Assembly (NCBI GenBank): GCA_017354375.1
Contig: JAFMRC010000005.1
Span: 1-45,848 of the forward strand
Source of the DNA: Nocardiopsaceae bacterium
GTDB lineage: Bacteria; Actinomycetota; Actinomycetes; Streptosporangiales; Streptosporangiaceae
Length of the DNA stretch: 45,848 bases
Direction of reading: 5' to 3'
In this document: positions 19,393 through 28,239 of the stretch, piece after piece
Numbering within the stretch: position 1 is the first letter of the stretch
How the letters are laid out: each line of letters starts with the position of its first letter
The notes under the pieces: generated by a model
Database searches by the model: none
What the model was told of the DNA's origin: nothing
Seen by the model: only the letters and a program-made list of their open reading frames with translations
Position numbers and translations under genes: made by a program

Positions 19393-20715
19393 ATGGTGAG
19401 CGCGGCCCGGAGGGCAGAGGTTATCGACACGCTGCGGCGGGGGACCGTGCCGCGGGCGGGACTTGATCTGTTCGCGGTTGGGATGGAGCGGTTCGAGCGG
19501 GCCATAGAGGAGGAACTGGACGGGGTCGAGGCGGGACGGGCCGTCTTCAAGGCGGTCCGGGGTGAGTACGGAACCGGGAAGACATTCTTCGCCCGGTGGC
19601 TGGCCGAGCGGGCCAAGCGGCGGGGGATGGCCGCGGCCGAGATTCAGATCTCCGAGACCGAGACGCCGCTGCACAAGCTGGAGACCGTCTACCGCCGCCT
19701 CGTCGAGCAGCTGTCGACCGCCGCGTACCCGCCGAGTGCGCTCCGCGAGATCGTCGATGCCTGGTTCTACACACTTGAAGAGGACGTTCTCGCCGAAGGT
19801 GTCATCGAAGCTGATAACAGCAACAAATTGGCTGAGGCCGTCGATGCGCTCATGGAGCGGCGCCTCGCCGAGGTCGCCCGGACCACACCCGCCTTCGCGT
19901 CCGCCCTGCGCGCCTACCGGAACGCCACCCTCAGCGACGACCAGGCGACCGCGCAGTCGCTGATCGCCTGGATCGGCGGGCAGCCCAACGTCTCCGCCGC
20001 CGCCCGCCGGGCTGCGGGGGTGAAGGGGGACCTGGATCACTTCGCCGCCCTGGGGTTCCTCCAGGGGCTGCTGACGATCCTTCGCGACTCCGGTCATCCG
20101 GGTCTGCTTGTCGTCCTCGACGAGATCGAGACCCTGCAGCGGGTCCGTTCCGATGTCCGGGACAAAGGGCTGAACGCGCTCCGGCAGCTCATCGACGACG
20201 TGGACTCCGGACGCTTTCCCGGGCTCTACCTGCTCATCACCGGGACACCCGCGTTCTACGACGGGCCCCAGGGCGTGACGCGGTTGACGCCGCTGGCGCA
20301 GCGGCTGGCGACGGACTTCGGCACCGATCCGCGGTTCGACTCCCCGCGAGCCGTCCAGATCCGGCTCACCGGCTTCGATCTGCCCAAGCTCGCCAAGCTC
20401 GGGATCGCCATCCGCGATGTGTACGCGGCCGGCCAGGAGCGCGTCGACCTGATAACAGCAAGGGTGGACGATTCGTACATCGAGGAACTTGCCAGGGCGG
20501 TCGCTGGCGACCTCGGCGGGCAGGTCGGCATCGCGCCGCGGATCTTCCTCCGCAAGCTCGTCGCTGACGTCCTCGACCGTGTCGCCGAGTTCGATGAATT
20601 CGACCCGCGGCAGCACTACAAGCTCACACTGTCCAAGGCCGAGCTGACCGACACCGAACGGAACGCCGCCGCCTTTCAGGCACAGTCCGCCGACGACGTC
20701 GAACTCGACCTGTGA
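19393..20715 (+). CDS. brxD: BREX ATP-binding protein BrxD
   Basis: A 440-aa AAA-type ATPase. Walker A is GEYGTGKT at 57-64 and Walker B is LVVLDE with D243 and E244. It fits the BrxD family, found mainly in type 2 BREX next to brxHI. ATG is preceded by GGGGATCTGAA, a weak ribosome site. The stop overlaps the GTG of brxHI (GTGA), so translation of the two is probably coupled. Confidence 0.9.
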   Translation: MVSAARRAEVIDTLRRGTVPRAGLDLFAVGMERFERAIEEELDGVEAGRAVFKAVRGEYGTGKTFFARWLAERAKRRGMAAAEIQISETETPLHKLETVYRRLVEQLSTAAYPPSALREIVDAWFYTLEEDVLAEGVIEADNSNKLAEAVDALMERRLAEVARTTPAFASALRAYRNATLSDDQATAQSLIAWIGGQPNVSAAARRAAGVKGDLDHFAALGFLQGLLTILRDSGHPGLLVVLDEIETLQRVRSDVRDKGLNALRQLIDDVDSGRFPGLYLLITGTPAFYDGPQGVTRLTPLAQRLATDFGTDPRFDSPRAVQIRLTGFDLPKLAKLGIAIRDVYAAGQERVDLITARVDDSYIEELARAVAGDLGGQVGIAPRIFLRKLVADVLDRVAEFDEFDPRQHYKLTLSKAELTDTERNAAAFQAQSADDVELDL

Positions 20716-22820
20716 CGAATCCGCTTGGCGGGCTGCATCCGACGCTCGCGCACAACCTGGTGAGCACGCTCGGGTGGACGACGCTTCGGCCGCTCCAGCG
20801 GGAAGCCATCGAGCCGGTGATGCGCGGGGACGACACGCTGCTGCTCGCGCCGACCGCCGGCGGGAAGACCGAGGCCGCTATCTTCCCGATGCTCACCCGC
20901 ATGTCCGCCGAGGGATGGACCGGGCTTTCCGTCCTCTACCTCTGCCCGCTGAAGGCGCTGCTCAACAACCTGCTGCCCCGGCTCGAGCTGTACGGAGGCT
21001 GGACCGGGCGCCGGGTCGCGCTCTGGCATGGCGACACCTCAGCGTCCCAGCGGAAGTCCATTCTGACCGGGCCGCCGGACCTGCTGCTCACCACGCCGGA
21101 GTCGCTGGAGTCGATGCTCGTCAGCGCCAACGTCGACCACCGGCGTCTCTTCGCCGGGCTCCAGGCGGTGATCGTCGATGAGGTTCACGCCTTCGGCTCC
21201 GGGGACCGGGGCTGGCACCTGCTGGCCGTTCTCGAACGGCTGAGCAAGGTCGCGGGGCGGCCACTGCAGCGGATCGGGTTGTCGGCGACGGTGGGGAATC
21301 CGGGCGAGCTGCTGAAGTGGCTGCAGGGGTCTTCGGCCGGCGTACGAGACGGCGTGGTCGTGGGGAGTCGCGACTATCCGTTCGGGATAAAAGAAGTTGA
21401 TTGTGATCTGCAGCTTGACTACGTGGGGAGCGTCGCCAATGCGGCGACGGTGATCGCCGCGCTGCACCGGGGTGAGAAGCGGCTTGTCTTCGCGGACAGC
21501 AAGCGGCTCGTGGAGATGCTCGGCGCGGAGCTGCGGGCGCGCGGCGTGACCACGTACCTGGTGCACGCGTCGCTGTCACTGGACGAGCGAAGGCGCGCGG
21601 AAGAGGCGTTCGCCGCCGGGCGTGACTGCGTGATCGTGTCCACGTCCGCGCTGGAACTCGGCATCGACGTCGGGGACCTGGACCGCGTCATCCAGATCAA
21701 CTCGCCCGTCACCGTGGCCGCGTTCCTGCAGCGGCTGGGGCGCAGCGGCCGGCGCGCGGGGACGGTGCGGAACTGCCTGTTCCTCGCCCTGGACGAAGAG
21801 CAGTTCCTTCTCGCGGCGGGGCTGCTGCTCGCGTGGGAGCGCGGGTTCATCGAGCCGGTCGCGGCGCCGCCCGAGCCGCGGCACATCGTCGCCCAGCAGA
21901 TCCTCGCGCTGTGCCTGCAGGAGGGGCGGGTGGGAGAGAACCTGTGGCAGGAGTGGCTGCCGGTGCCGTCGCTGCTGACGTCGGCCGCTCCGATTACGGA
22001 GTACCTGATCGCGCAGGGGTTCGTCGAGCGCGAGGACGGGATGCTGTTCATCGGGCCGTCGGCCGAGGCGAAGTTCGGCAGGCGGCATTTCATGGGGCTC
22101 ATGGCCGTGTTCACCGCGCCGCCGGAGTTCACCGTTCTGCACGGGCGGGAGGAAATCGGGCGGACGGATCCCGTGCTGCTGGCCGACCGCGTTGACGGGC
22201 CCCGGCTGCTGCTGCTCGGCGGGCGGTCATGGCGGGTCACCTGGACGGACTGGAACCGGCGACGGTGCTTCGTCGAGCCCGCTCCGGGCGGCGGAGGTCG
22301 TGCGCGGTGGCTATCCTCGGCCGTCGGCGGGCTGTCGTTCGAGGTAGCGTGGGCGATGCGGGACGTGCTGCTCGGCGCGGATCCTCCGGCGGTGCTGACG
22401 CGGCGGGCTTCCGGGATCCTCGCGGGGTTGCGGTCGGACGGTATCGGGCGGGTCGCGGAGCCCGGCACCGTGGTCGCTGGCGGCGATGGCGACCTGCGGT
22501 GGTGGACGTGGGCTGGGTACCGGGCGAATGCGACGCTGAAGGCCACGCTGGGGGAAATCGCCGATCCCGCGGCGAGGGTTAGCGACCTGTTCATCCGGCT
22601 GCGAGGGGACTTGCGGGCCTCGACGTGGCCGTCGGTCCGCGGGCTAGCGGATCATCTGGTGCTGCCGGAGGTTGATGAGAAGGCCCTTGCCGGGCTGAAG
22701 TTCTCCGAGGCGTTGCCACGTCATCTGGCTAACGCGACGCTGGCCCGGCGGCTCGCGGATCTGGATCACGCCCGGGACCTGCTCGGAGAGCGAGTCCGCT
22801 TCGAACGGCGGCTACTGTGA
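20712..22820 (+). CDS. brxHI: BREX Lhr-like superfamily 2 helicase BrxHI
   Basis: A 702-aa SF2 helicase. Motif I is APTAGGKT at 46-53, the Walker B box is DEVH at 156-159, motif III is SAT in LSATVG, and motif VI is QRLGRSGRR. The C-terminal part beyond residue 370 resembles the extra domains of Lhr-like helicases. In type 2 BREX, brxHI follows brxD, as here. The stop is 4 nt before the start of AAA-nuclease paralog B, so that gene is a likely member of the same transcript. Confidence 0.92.
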   Translation: MTNPLGGLHPTLAHNLVSTLGWTTLRPLQREAIEPVMRGDDTLLLAPTAGGKTEAAIFPMLTRMSAEGWTGLSVLYLCPLKALLNNLLPRLELYGGWTGRRVALWHGDTSASQRKSILTGPPDLLLTTPESLESMLVSANVDHRRLFAGLQAVIVDEVHAFGSGDRGWHLLAVLERLSKVAGRPLQRIGLSATVGNPGELLKWLQGSSAGVRDGVVVGSRDYPFGIKEVDCDLQLDYVGSVANAATVIAALHRGEKRLVFADSKRLVEMLGAELRARGVTTYLVHASLSLDERRRAEEAFAAGRDCVIVSTSALELGIDVGDLDRVIQINSPVTVAAFLQRLGRSGRRAGTVRNCLFLALDEEQFLLAAGLLLAWERGFIEPVAAPPEPRHIVAQQILALCLQEGRVGENLWQEWLPVPSLLTSAAPITEYLIAQGFVEREDGMLFIGPSAEAKFGRRHFMGLMAVFTAPPEFTVLHGREEIGRTDPVLLADRVDGPRLLLLGGRSWRVTWTDWNRRRCFVEPAPGGGGRARWLSSAVGGLSFEVAWAMRDVLLGADPPAVLTRRASGILAGLRSDGIGRVAEPGTVVAGGDGDLRWWTWAGYRANATLKATLGEIADPAARVSDLFIRLRGDLRASTWPSVRGLADHLVLPEVDEKALAGLKFSEALPRHLANATLARRLADLDHARDLLGERVRFERRLL

Positions 22821-22824
22821 GTGC

Positions 22825-24414
22825 GTGCGCTTTTTCAACAAATCTGGTCCGTGCGACCCGCGACGGCATTACATGCTGCCGCCCGAGCCGCGGCTGCCGG
22901 GTGCCCGGGACCTGGTCGAGCAGGGCCTGTACTTCGTGGTGCACGCGCCCCGCCAGACCGGGAAGACCACGTCGCTGACCGCGCTGGCGCGGGATATCAC
23001 CGCAGGCGGCGAGCGAGCGGCCCTGCTCTTCTCCTGCGAGCGCGCCCGGATCTTCACGGACGACGTCATCGCCGCCGAGCGTTCGATCCTGCAGGCGATC
23101 ACCGAGGCTGCCGAAATCCGGGGACTGCCGGCGGAGTGCCTGCCCCCGGCGTGGCCGGAAGCAGCCGAGGGGTCGCTGCTCAAGGCGGGGCTCCAGGCAT
23201 GGGCGCTGTCCTGCCCGCGGCCGCTCGTGCTGTTCTTCGACGAGTTCGACTCCCTGGCCGGCCCGGCGATGCTGAGCATCGCGTCTCAGCTGCGGGACGG
23301 GTTCCAGTTCAAGCCGGACGGCTTCCCCGCGTCGGTAGCGCTGTGCGGGCTGCGCGACATCCGCGACTACCGGATCGCCGCGGGCCAGAACCCCGAGCCC
23401 AGCGGCAGTTCCACCAGCCCGTTTAACATCATCGACAAGTCGTTCCGCATGTACGACTTCACCCGTGAGAAGGTCGCTGAGCTGTACGGGCAGCACACGG
23501 CCGAAACCGGGCAGGAATTCACCGCCGAGGCGGTCGACCGCGCCTTCGAGTACAGCCAGGGGCAGCCCTGGCTGGTGAACGCCCTGGCCCGGGAGATCAC
23601 CGACAAGAACGAGATGGGCATCCTGCCGCCCGAGCCCATCACCGCCGCGCACGTCGACACGGCCAAGGAACGGCTGATCCTCGAGCGCGCCACCCACATC
23701 CAGTACCTCGCCGACCGGCTCGCCGAGCCCCGGGTCAAGAGGGTCATCGAGCCGCTGCTCGCCGGGGACTTCGTCGACAGCGACGCCACGTTCGACGACG
23801 ACCTGCAGTACCTCCGCGACCTGGGCCTGATCGCCGCCACCGACCCGGTGAGGGTGGCCAACCCGGTCTACCGGGAGGTCATCGCCCGTCAGCTCGCCAT
23901 GCGCACGGCCGTCCAGATCACCCTCCCCTCAAGCGGCTTCCTGCTCCCCGACGGGCGCCTCGACACGCGGAGGCTGCTGGAGGAGTTCGCGGCGTTCTGG
24001 AAGCAGAACGGCGAGATCCTGGTCAGGGGGGAGGCCTACCACGAGGTCGCGCCGCAGCTCGTCTTCATGGCCTACCTGCAGCGCGTCGTCAACGGCGGCG
24101 GCCAGGTGGCCCGGGAGTACGGCATCGGCCGCGGCCGGATCGACCTCACCGTCACCAAGCCCTACACCGACGCTGACGGCAAGCCCGCCGTCCAGCGTGA
24201 GGCGATCGAGCTCAAGGTCCGGCGCAAGGGTGACGGCAACCCGCTCAAGGAAGCTCTCGCCCAGCTCGACGGGTACCTCCACCGCCTTGACCTCGACGCG
24301 GGCATCCTCATCATCTTCGACCGCCGTCCCAGCAGCATCCGCAAGCGCCCCGCCCCTGAGTTCTCCGGCCACCGCACCCCCGATGGACGAGACATCACCC
24401 TGCTCGCCGTCTGA
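22825..24414 (+). CDS. AAA ATPase with C-terminal PD-(D/E)XK nuclease (paralog B)
   Basis: A 529-aa protein with a GTG start 4 nt after brxHI. Walker A is APRQTGKT (41-48), Walker B LFFDE (D139, E140). The nuclease core is GRGRID (D440), E462-L-K464 and Q480 with Y484, all intact. It matches paralog A from end to end (GPCDPRRHYMLP, LYGQHTA, GQPWLVNA, AYLQRVVNGGG, IFDRRP). The tight spacing makes it a probable functional part of this BREX operon rather than a passenger. It is not one of the six standard type 2 genes. It could act as an ATP-gated nuclease, but no activity can be read from sequence. Confidence 0.87.
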   Translation: MRFFNKSGPCDPRRHYMLPPEPRLPGARDLVEQGLYFVVHAPRQTGKTTSLTALARDITAGGERAALLFSCERARIFTDDVIAAERSILQAITEAAEIRGLPAECLPPAWPEAAEGSLLKAGLQAWALSCPRPLVLFFDEFDSLAGPAMLSIASQLRDGFQFKPDGFPASVALCGLRDIRDYRIAAGQNPEPSGSSTSPFNIIDKSFRMYDFTREKVAELYGQHTAETGQEFTAEAVDRAFEYSQGQPWLVNALAREITDKNEMGILPPEPITAAHVDTAKERLILERATHIQYLADRLAEPRVKRVIEPLLAGDFVDSDATFDDDLQYLRDLGLIAATDPVRVANPVYREVIARQLAMRTAVQITLPSSGFLLPDGRLDTRRLLEEFAAFWKQNGEILVRGEAYHEVAPQLVFMAYLQRVVNGGGQVAREYGIGRGRIDLTVTKPYTDADGKPAVQREAIELKVRRKGDGNPLKEALAQLDGYLHRLDLDAGILIIFDRRPSSIRKRPAPEFSGHRTPDGRDITLLAV

Positions 24415-24529
24415 TGCCCGGCCTGCCAGGGGCGAGCAGGAGAAAACCACACAACCCTTTATTACCGAACGGATAGTAGCTTCTCTTCACGGTGAGCCCA
24501 TCACCCTTGGCGGGGCCGGTGACGTGAGA

Positions 24530-24838
24530 TCAATCGTCGGGGAAGACATCCTGTTCGCGGACGATGAACGTTGCCAATCCAGTCGGGTCGCTCATCCCGC
24601 GAAGGAGCATGACGCGGATCGTCCCGGGCTCGGTCCCAATCGTGGAGACGAGGCAGTCGAGCGTCAGCGGAACAGGGTAGACCGTGTCCTTCCGCAGCAG
24701 GTCGCCGTCGGCGCTGAAGACCGGTGCCTTGTCGAAGACCCGCGCGATGCCGCCATCGGCCAGGTCGATGTTGACTTCGACCCATCCCGGGAACGCGTCG
24801 CTTGCCCATTTGACGGCACGCGCCCGCACTCGGCTCAC
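24530..24838 (-). CDS. Small conserved hypothetical protein
   Basis: A 102-aa protein with a GTG start and normal regional codon use. The pattern WxxxxFPGWVEVNIDLADGG, then DKAPVF, then YPVPLTLDC resembles a small beta-rich domain seen in many actinobacterial conserved hypotheticals; I know of no assigned function. It converges with paralog B, leaving 115 bp between the stops. Promoter and ribosome site are not evident. Confidence 0.6.
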   Translation of the reverse strand: MSRVRARAVKWASDAFPGWVEVNIDLADGGIARVFDKAPVFSADGDLLRKDTVYPVPLTLDCLVSTIGTEPGTIRVMLLRGMSDPTGLATFIVREQDVFPDD

Positions 24839-25076
24839 TTGCTCATTATGGGAGTCGCGGACTCCGACCGCAGGCCGGGAGGCTCAGTACGGGGAAGGAA
24901 GACTACGGTGCATCGGCGCCATTCACCTCGGTGAGGACGGCAAGGGCAACGCCGGCGTTTCATGTGCCGGGGGAGGGCCAGGCGCCCATCCGCTCGGACG
25001 TGACAGGGTCGGTCGGGTGCGAACTGTGTTACTTCGGACACGTTGGCTGCTATGCTCGCCGCTACGGGATTGATTT

Positions 25077-25095
25077 ATTAACCAACCTGGTTAAT
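25077..25095. promoter_or_regulatory. Perfect palindrome, likely HigA operator
   Basis: ATTAACCA, a 3-nt spacer, then TGGTTAAT: a perfect 8-bp inverted repeat, AT-rich in GC-rich surroundings. It lies 20 bp before the higB start. A TATGCT hexamer at 25051-25056 is a possible -10. Toxin-antitoxin operons are usually repressed by the antitoxin binding such a site. Confidence 0.75.
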
Positions 25096-25114
25096 ACTTT
25101 CGAGGGGAGTCCTA

Positions 25115-25447
25115 TTGGAGGTGTCGTTCGAGGACGCGGATCTTGCTCGCACTTGCAGGAACGAGAGGGAGCTGTTGAAACGCCATGGGCAAGTCAGGGC
25201 CAAGAAGATCCAGCAGCGACTGAAGGCGCTCGGGGTGGCGGAGACCCTAGCCGACATGCGATCGCTGCCGGGGCGCTGCCATGAGCTCCGTGGTGATCGG
25301 GCAGGAGAGCTTTCCCTTGATCTGGATCATCCGTACCGGTTGCTGTTCCGCCCCTCGGTGAAGCCGGATCCTGGTCCCGGCGGCGGACTGGACTGGGTGA
25401 CCGTTGCCGCGGTGACGATAATCGGCATCGTTGACACGCATGAGTAG
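25115..25447 (+). CDS. higB: HigB/RelE-family toxin
   Basis: A 110-aa protein of the HigB/RelE/ParE fold, whose members usually cleave mRNA at the ribosome. The segment MRSLPGRCHELRGDRAGELS then LDLDHPYRLLFRP is the core of this toxin family. TTG start with GAGGGGAG 6 nt upstream; a GTG at 25121 is possible but too close to that site. It is followed by the antitoxin gene, the toxin-first order typical of higBA. Confidence 0.8.
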   Translation: MEVSFEDADLARTCRNERELLKRHGQVRAKKIQQRLKALGVAETLADMRSLPGRCHELRGDRAGELSLDLDHPYRLLFRPSVKPDPGPGGGLDWVTVAAVTIIGIVDTHE

Positions 25448-25475
25448 TTCCGCGACATCGGAAGGGGTGACCGAG

Positions 25476-26591
25476 ATGACGACAACAGACGAGCAGAGGC
25501 TCTACTCACTTGGCGACACAGACTACGCAGTGCCCCCAGGGGAGACGCTGCGGGAACTGCTTGAAGAGCAGGGTCTTACGCAGCGGGACCTCGCGCGCCG
25601 TGCGGACCTGACTCCCAAGCATGTCAACAAGCTGCTCCAGGGGATGGTGCCGCTGAGCGCGGATGTTGCCATGCGGCTGGAGCGGGTAACTGGGACTCCC
25701 GCACGGATCTGGAACCGACTCGAGGCGGACTATCGCAGCGATCTACAGCGGCTGCGCTCGCAGCGCGATCTGTCGGCCGACGTAATGTGGACAATGGACT
25801 TCCCGGTCGCCGAGCTAGTCAAGCGTGAGATCCTGCCAGCCGAACCGTCAGATAAGGTCGGACGGTTGGAGCAGGTACTCGCCTTCTTTGGTGTCGCGAG
25901 CCCTTCGGCGTGGCGGGACGTGTACGCGGATCTCACGTGTGCCTTCCGTACGTCGAAAACGTTCGAGACCAAGCCGGGTGCGCTGGCGGCGTGGCTCAGG
26001 CTCGGCGAGATCGCGGCGAGGGACGTGTACTGCGAGCCGTTCAATCGCAAGAAACTAGAAGAGGCTCTGCCGACCTTCCGGGAACTAACCAAGGAAGGTG
26101 CTGACACGTTTGTCGACCGGGTGCGGGATCTATGCGCCTCGTGCGGGGTCGCGGTGGTCTTCGTGCGGGAACTCTCGGGTACTCGGGCCAGCGGAGTGAC
26201 TCGGTGGCTGACGCCGACCAAGGCGCTTATTCAGCTCAGTCTCCGTTACAAGACCGATGATCACCTGTGGTTTACGTTTTTTCATGAGATCGGGCACGTG
26301 CTGAAGCACGGCAAGACCGATGTCTGGATTGAGGCTACATCGCGGGCAGTGGACGACCCGAAGGAAGCCGAGGCGGATCGGTTCTCGCGGGATATGCTCA
26401 TTCCTCCGCGAGCCGCGGCGGAACTGCCCCGGCTTAAGACCGAGGAGAGTGTCCGGCGATTCGCGCAGCGAATAGGCGTCTCGCCTGGTGTCGTGGTCGG
26501 GAGGCTGCAGCACGATGAGCTGTGGGCGCATTCGAGGGGTAACAGGCTCAAGCGTCCCCTCGGGTTCACCGAGTCGGGTGACGTGGAGTAA
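25476..26591 (+). CDS. higA: HigA-type antitoxin: XRE domain fused to ImmA/IrrE peptidase
   Basis: A 371-aa protein. Residues 22-72 form an XRE helix-turn-helix (LTQRDLARRADLTPKHVNKLL). The C-terminal half has a zinc-peptidase motif HEIGH (H270, E271, H274) followed by an EAEADRFSRDMLIP stretch, as in ImmA/IrrE proteins. ATG at 25476 has GAAGGGG 8 nt upstream; a start at 25440 would overlap higB. The antitoxin should neutralise HigB and bind the palindrome at 25077-25095. The peptidase domain suggests self-cleavage or stress-triggered release; that part is inference. Confidence 0.8.
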   Translation: MTTTDEQRLYSLGDTDYAVPPGETLRELLEEQGLTQRDLARRADLTPKHVNKLLQGMVPLSADVAMRLERVTGTPARIWNRLEADYRSDLQRLRSQRDLSADVMWTMDFPVAELVKREILPAEPSDKVGRLEQVLAFFGVASPSAWRDVYADLTCAFRTSKTFETKPGALAAWLRLGEIAARDVYCEPFNRKKLEEALPTFRELTKEGADTFVDRVRDLCASCGVAVVFVRELSGTRASGVTRWLTPTKALIQLSLRYKTDDHLWFTFFHEIGHVLKHGKTDVWIEATSRAVDDPKEAEADRFSRDMLIPPRAAAELPRLKTEESVRRFAQRIGVSPGVVVGRLQHDELWAHSRGNRLKRPLGFTESGDVE

Positions 26592-26623
26592 CGAACTTGC
26601 TGGTCCGGAGCGTTTGCGGGCGT

Positions 26624-27820
26624 TTAGGTTCGGGTGCTATCCAACTCCCGGCGGCCTTCGCTCTGGCGGACGATGCGATCTATGTCTGCGGTGCCGAGCG
26701 CGGGGATCGCCGACGAGCCGTCGGGGAGGCGTTCACAGACGACGAGTTCCTCGGGCTTGAGCCTGTCGGCGAAGGCAGGTGAATGCGTCGCGATGATGAA
26801 CTGGGTGCGTTCGCTCGCCTCGCGCAGGCGCTCCACTAGGAGCTCAAGAGCTTGCGGGTGAAGACCGTGGTCGATTTCCTCGATGCAGGTGAGCGCCGGC
26901 GGGTCCGGGTCGTAGAGCAGCGCGAGCAGACCCAGCAGGCGCACCGTGCCATACGATGCGTCCGCGAGCTGCGTAGGCCTGCGCAGTCCTTCCTCTTCAA
27001 GTACGACGACGACTTCGCGTCCTGCTCCGGAAGGGAACTTGAATTGGATGTCGCGCACGTTTGGCAGCACGCTGGTTGCGTCTTCTACCAGTCGCCGCCA
27101 GCTTTCTTCATATGTCTGGCTTAGGTCAAGCAGGAATGACGCTAGGTCACTGGCATCGTCTTCCAGCGGTCTGGGAAACCATCCGGGCTGGGGAACTCGC
27201 GCAGCGCGACGGGCTGCGGGGACGTCTACGTCGAACACGCGGAAGGACGCGAGGCGCGAGGCGAGCGCGGAGACTTCAGCCCCGCCGACGTCGTCCGCCA
27301 GCCGAGGGAGCGTAGAAAGACCGCTGCTGGTCAGGCGGATGCCGATGGAGGTCTTGTCTTCCGCCTGATTGGCTCCGTTTGCGTCAGTGATGGTTACCCG
27401 GCTGCCGTCGATGGCGATGCGCCGTGTGCTGCCGTCCGTGCGCTTGAACCCGAACGCCTCGCTCCGCGACAGTTCCGATGGTGTGTGCTGCCAGTCGCTG
27501 GGTCGGGTGATTCGCAGCGTGTAATCGTCTGGAGCGCTGTGGGTGCTGTGCGCCGTCCATGTCGCGGTCAGTCCAATCTGGAAGAAGTCCGGATCGGCGT
27601 TGCCGCCGCGGAAGACGATGTCGCTGAAACCGTGCCGGCTCACAAGCGCTGGCTCAAGGTCGGTGCGGATGATGTCCGCGAGGAACCTGAAGACCTCAAG
27701 AACGTTCGTCTTGCCCGCGCCGTTGGGGCCGACGAGCACGTTGAGATCGCCCAGCGGCAGCGACACATCCCGCAGGCTCCGAAAGTTCTCCACAGTCAGC
27801 CGGAGCAATCGACGATCCAT
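26624..27820 (-). CDS. OLD/RecF-like AAA ATPase
   Basis: A 398-aa ATPase of the AAA_21 group. Walker A is GPNGAGKT at 31-38, there is an ABC-signature-like SYGTVRLLG, and Walker B is CIEEIDHGLHP at 312-322 followed by IIATHSP. No TOPRIM nuclease domain is attached. ATG at 27820 begins the RLTVENFRSLRD motif where this family normally starts; a frame reaching 27871 is less likely. It converges with higA, leaving 32 bp. Relatives occur as single genes in defence islands and as ATPase parts of two-gene systems; no partner is adjacent here. Confidence 0.8.
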   Translation of the reverse strand: MDRRLLRLTVENFRSLRDVSLPLGDLNVLVGPNGAGKTNVLEVFRFLADIIRTDLEPALVSRHGFSDIVFRGGNADPDFFQIGLTATWTAHSTHSAPDDYTLRITRPSDWQHTPSELSRSEAFGFKRTDGSTRRIAIDGSRVTITDANGANQAEDKTSIGIRLTSSGLSTLPRLADDVGGAEVSALASRLASFRVFDVDVPAARRAARVPQPGWFPRPLEDDASDLASFLLDLSQTYEESWRRLVEDATSVLPNVRDIQFKFPSGAGREVVVVLEEEGLRRPTQLADASYGTVRLLGLLALLYDPDPPALTCIEEIDHGLHPQALELLVERLREASERTQFIIATHSPAFADRLKPEELVVCERLPDGSSAIPALGTADIDRIVRQSEGRRELDSTRT

Positions 27821-28239
27821 GTTCGTGACCTTAGCTGAATGACCGGAGGAAAACCGCGACGCGTCCGTCATGTCGAGGTGACCATTCCCTGGCTACTCGG
27901 AAGTTGTCGATGGGCTATGTCCTGGGTTCCGCTTCCTCGCTACCTGAGATGTGTCGTGCATTCACGTCTACTTCATACTAGCATGTGTGGTGTGAGGGCG
28001 ATCGTTGTACGTGACTGGCTTACCGTGCGCTGCCTTCCCGGTTGGCGCGGAGTGCTCTGCGTGATCGACAACCTGGTCCCCCACAGGGATGTCGTTGATC
28101 CAGATGAGCCGGAGATTCCAGCTCGTGAAGGTCTCAGGCCGTTCCGCTGGCTCTGCTGGCTTCATGACCAGGCGGGGCGGTGGTGATGTGGGTCAGCAGT
28201 ACAGGAGCGCAGGGGAACCGGCGTACGCTCTTTCGCGAG
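27821..28239. other. Intergenic region before integrase 1
   Basis: About 420 bp without a convincing gene. Open frames exist on both strands, but neither has a recognisable domain, a good ribosome site, or regional codon use. It must contain promoters for the divergent ATPase and integrase genes; I see no clear consensus. Confidence 0.4.

Noticed and set aside
27839-28186. 115-aa open frame before integrase 1
   Set aside because: No domain, no ribosome site and unusual composition; treated as intergenic.
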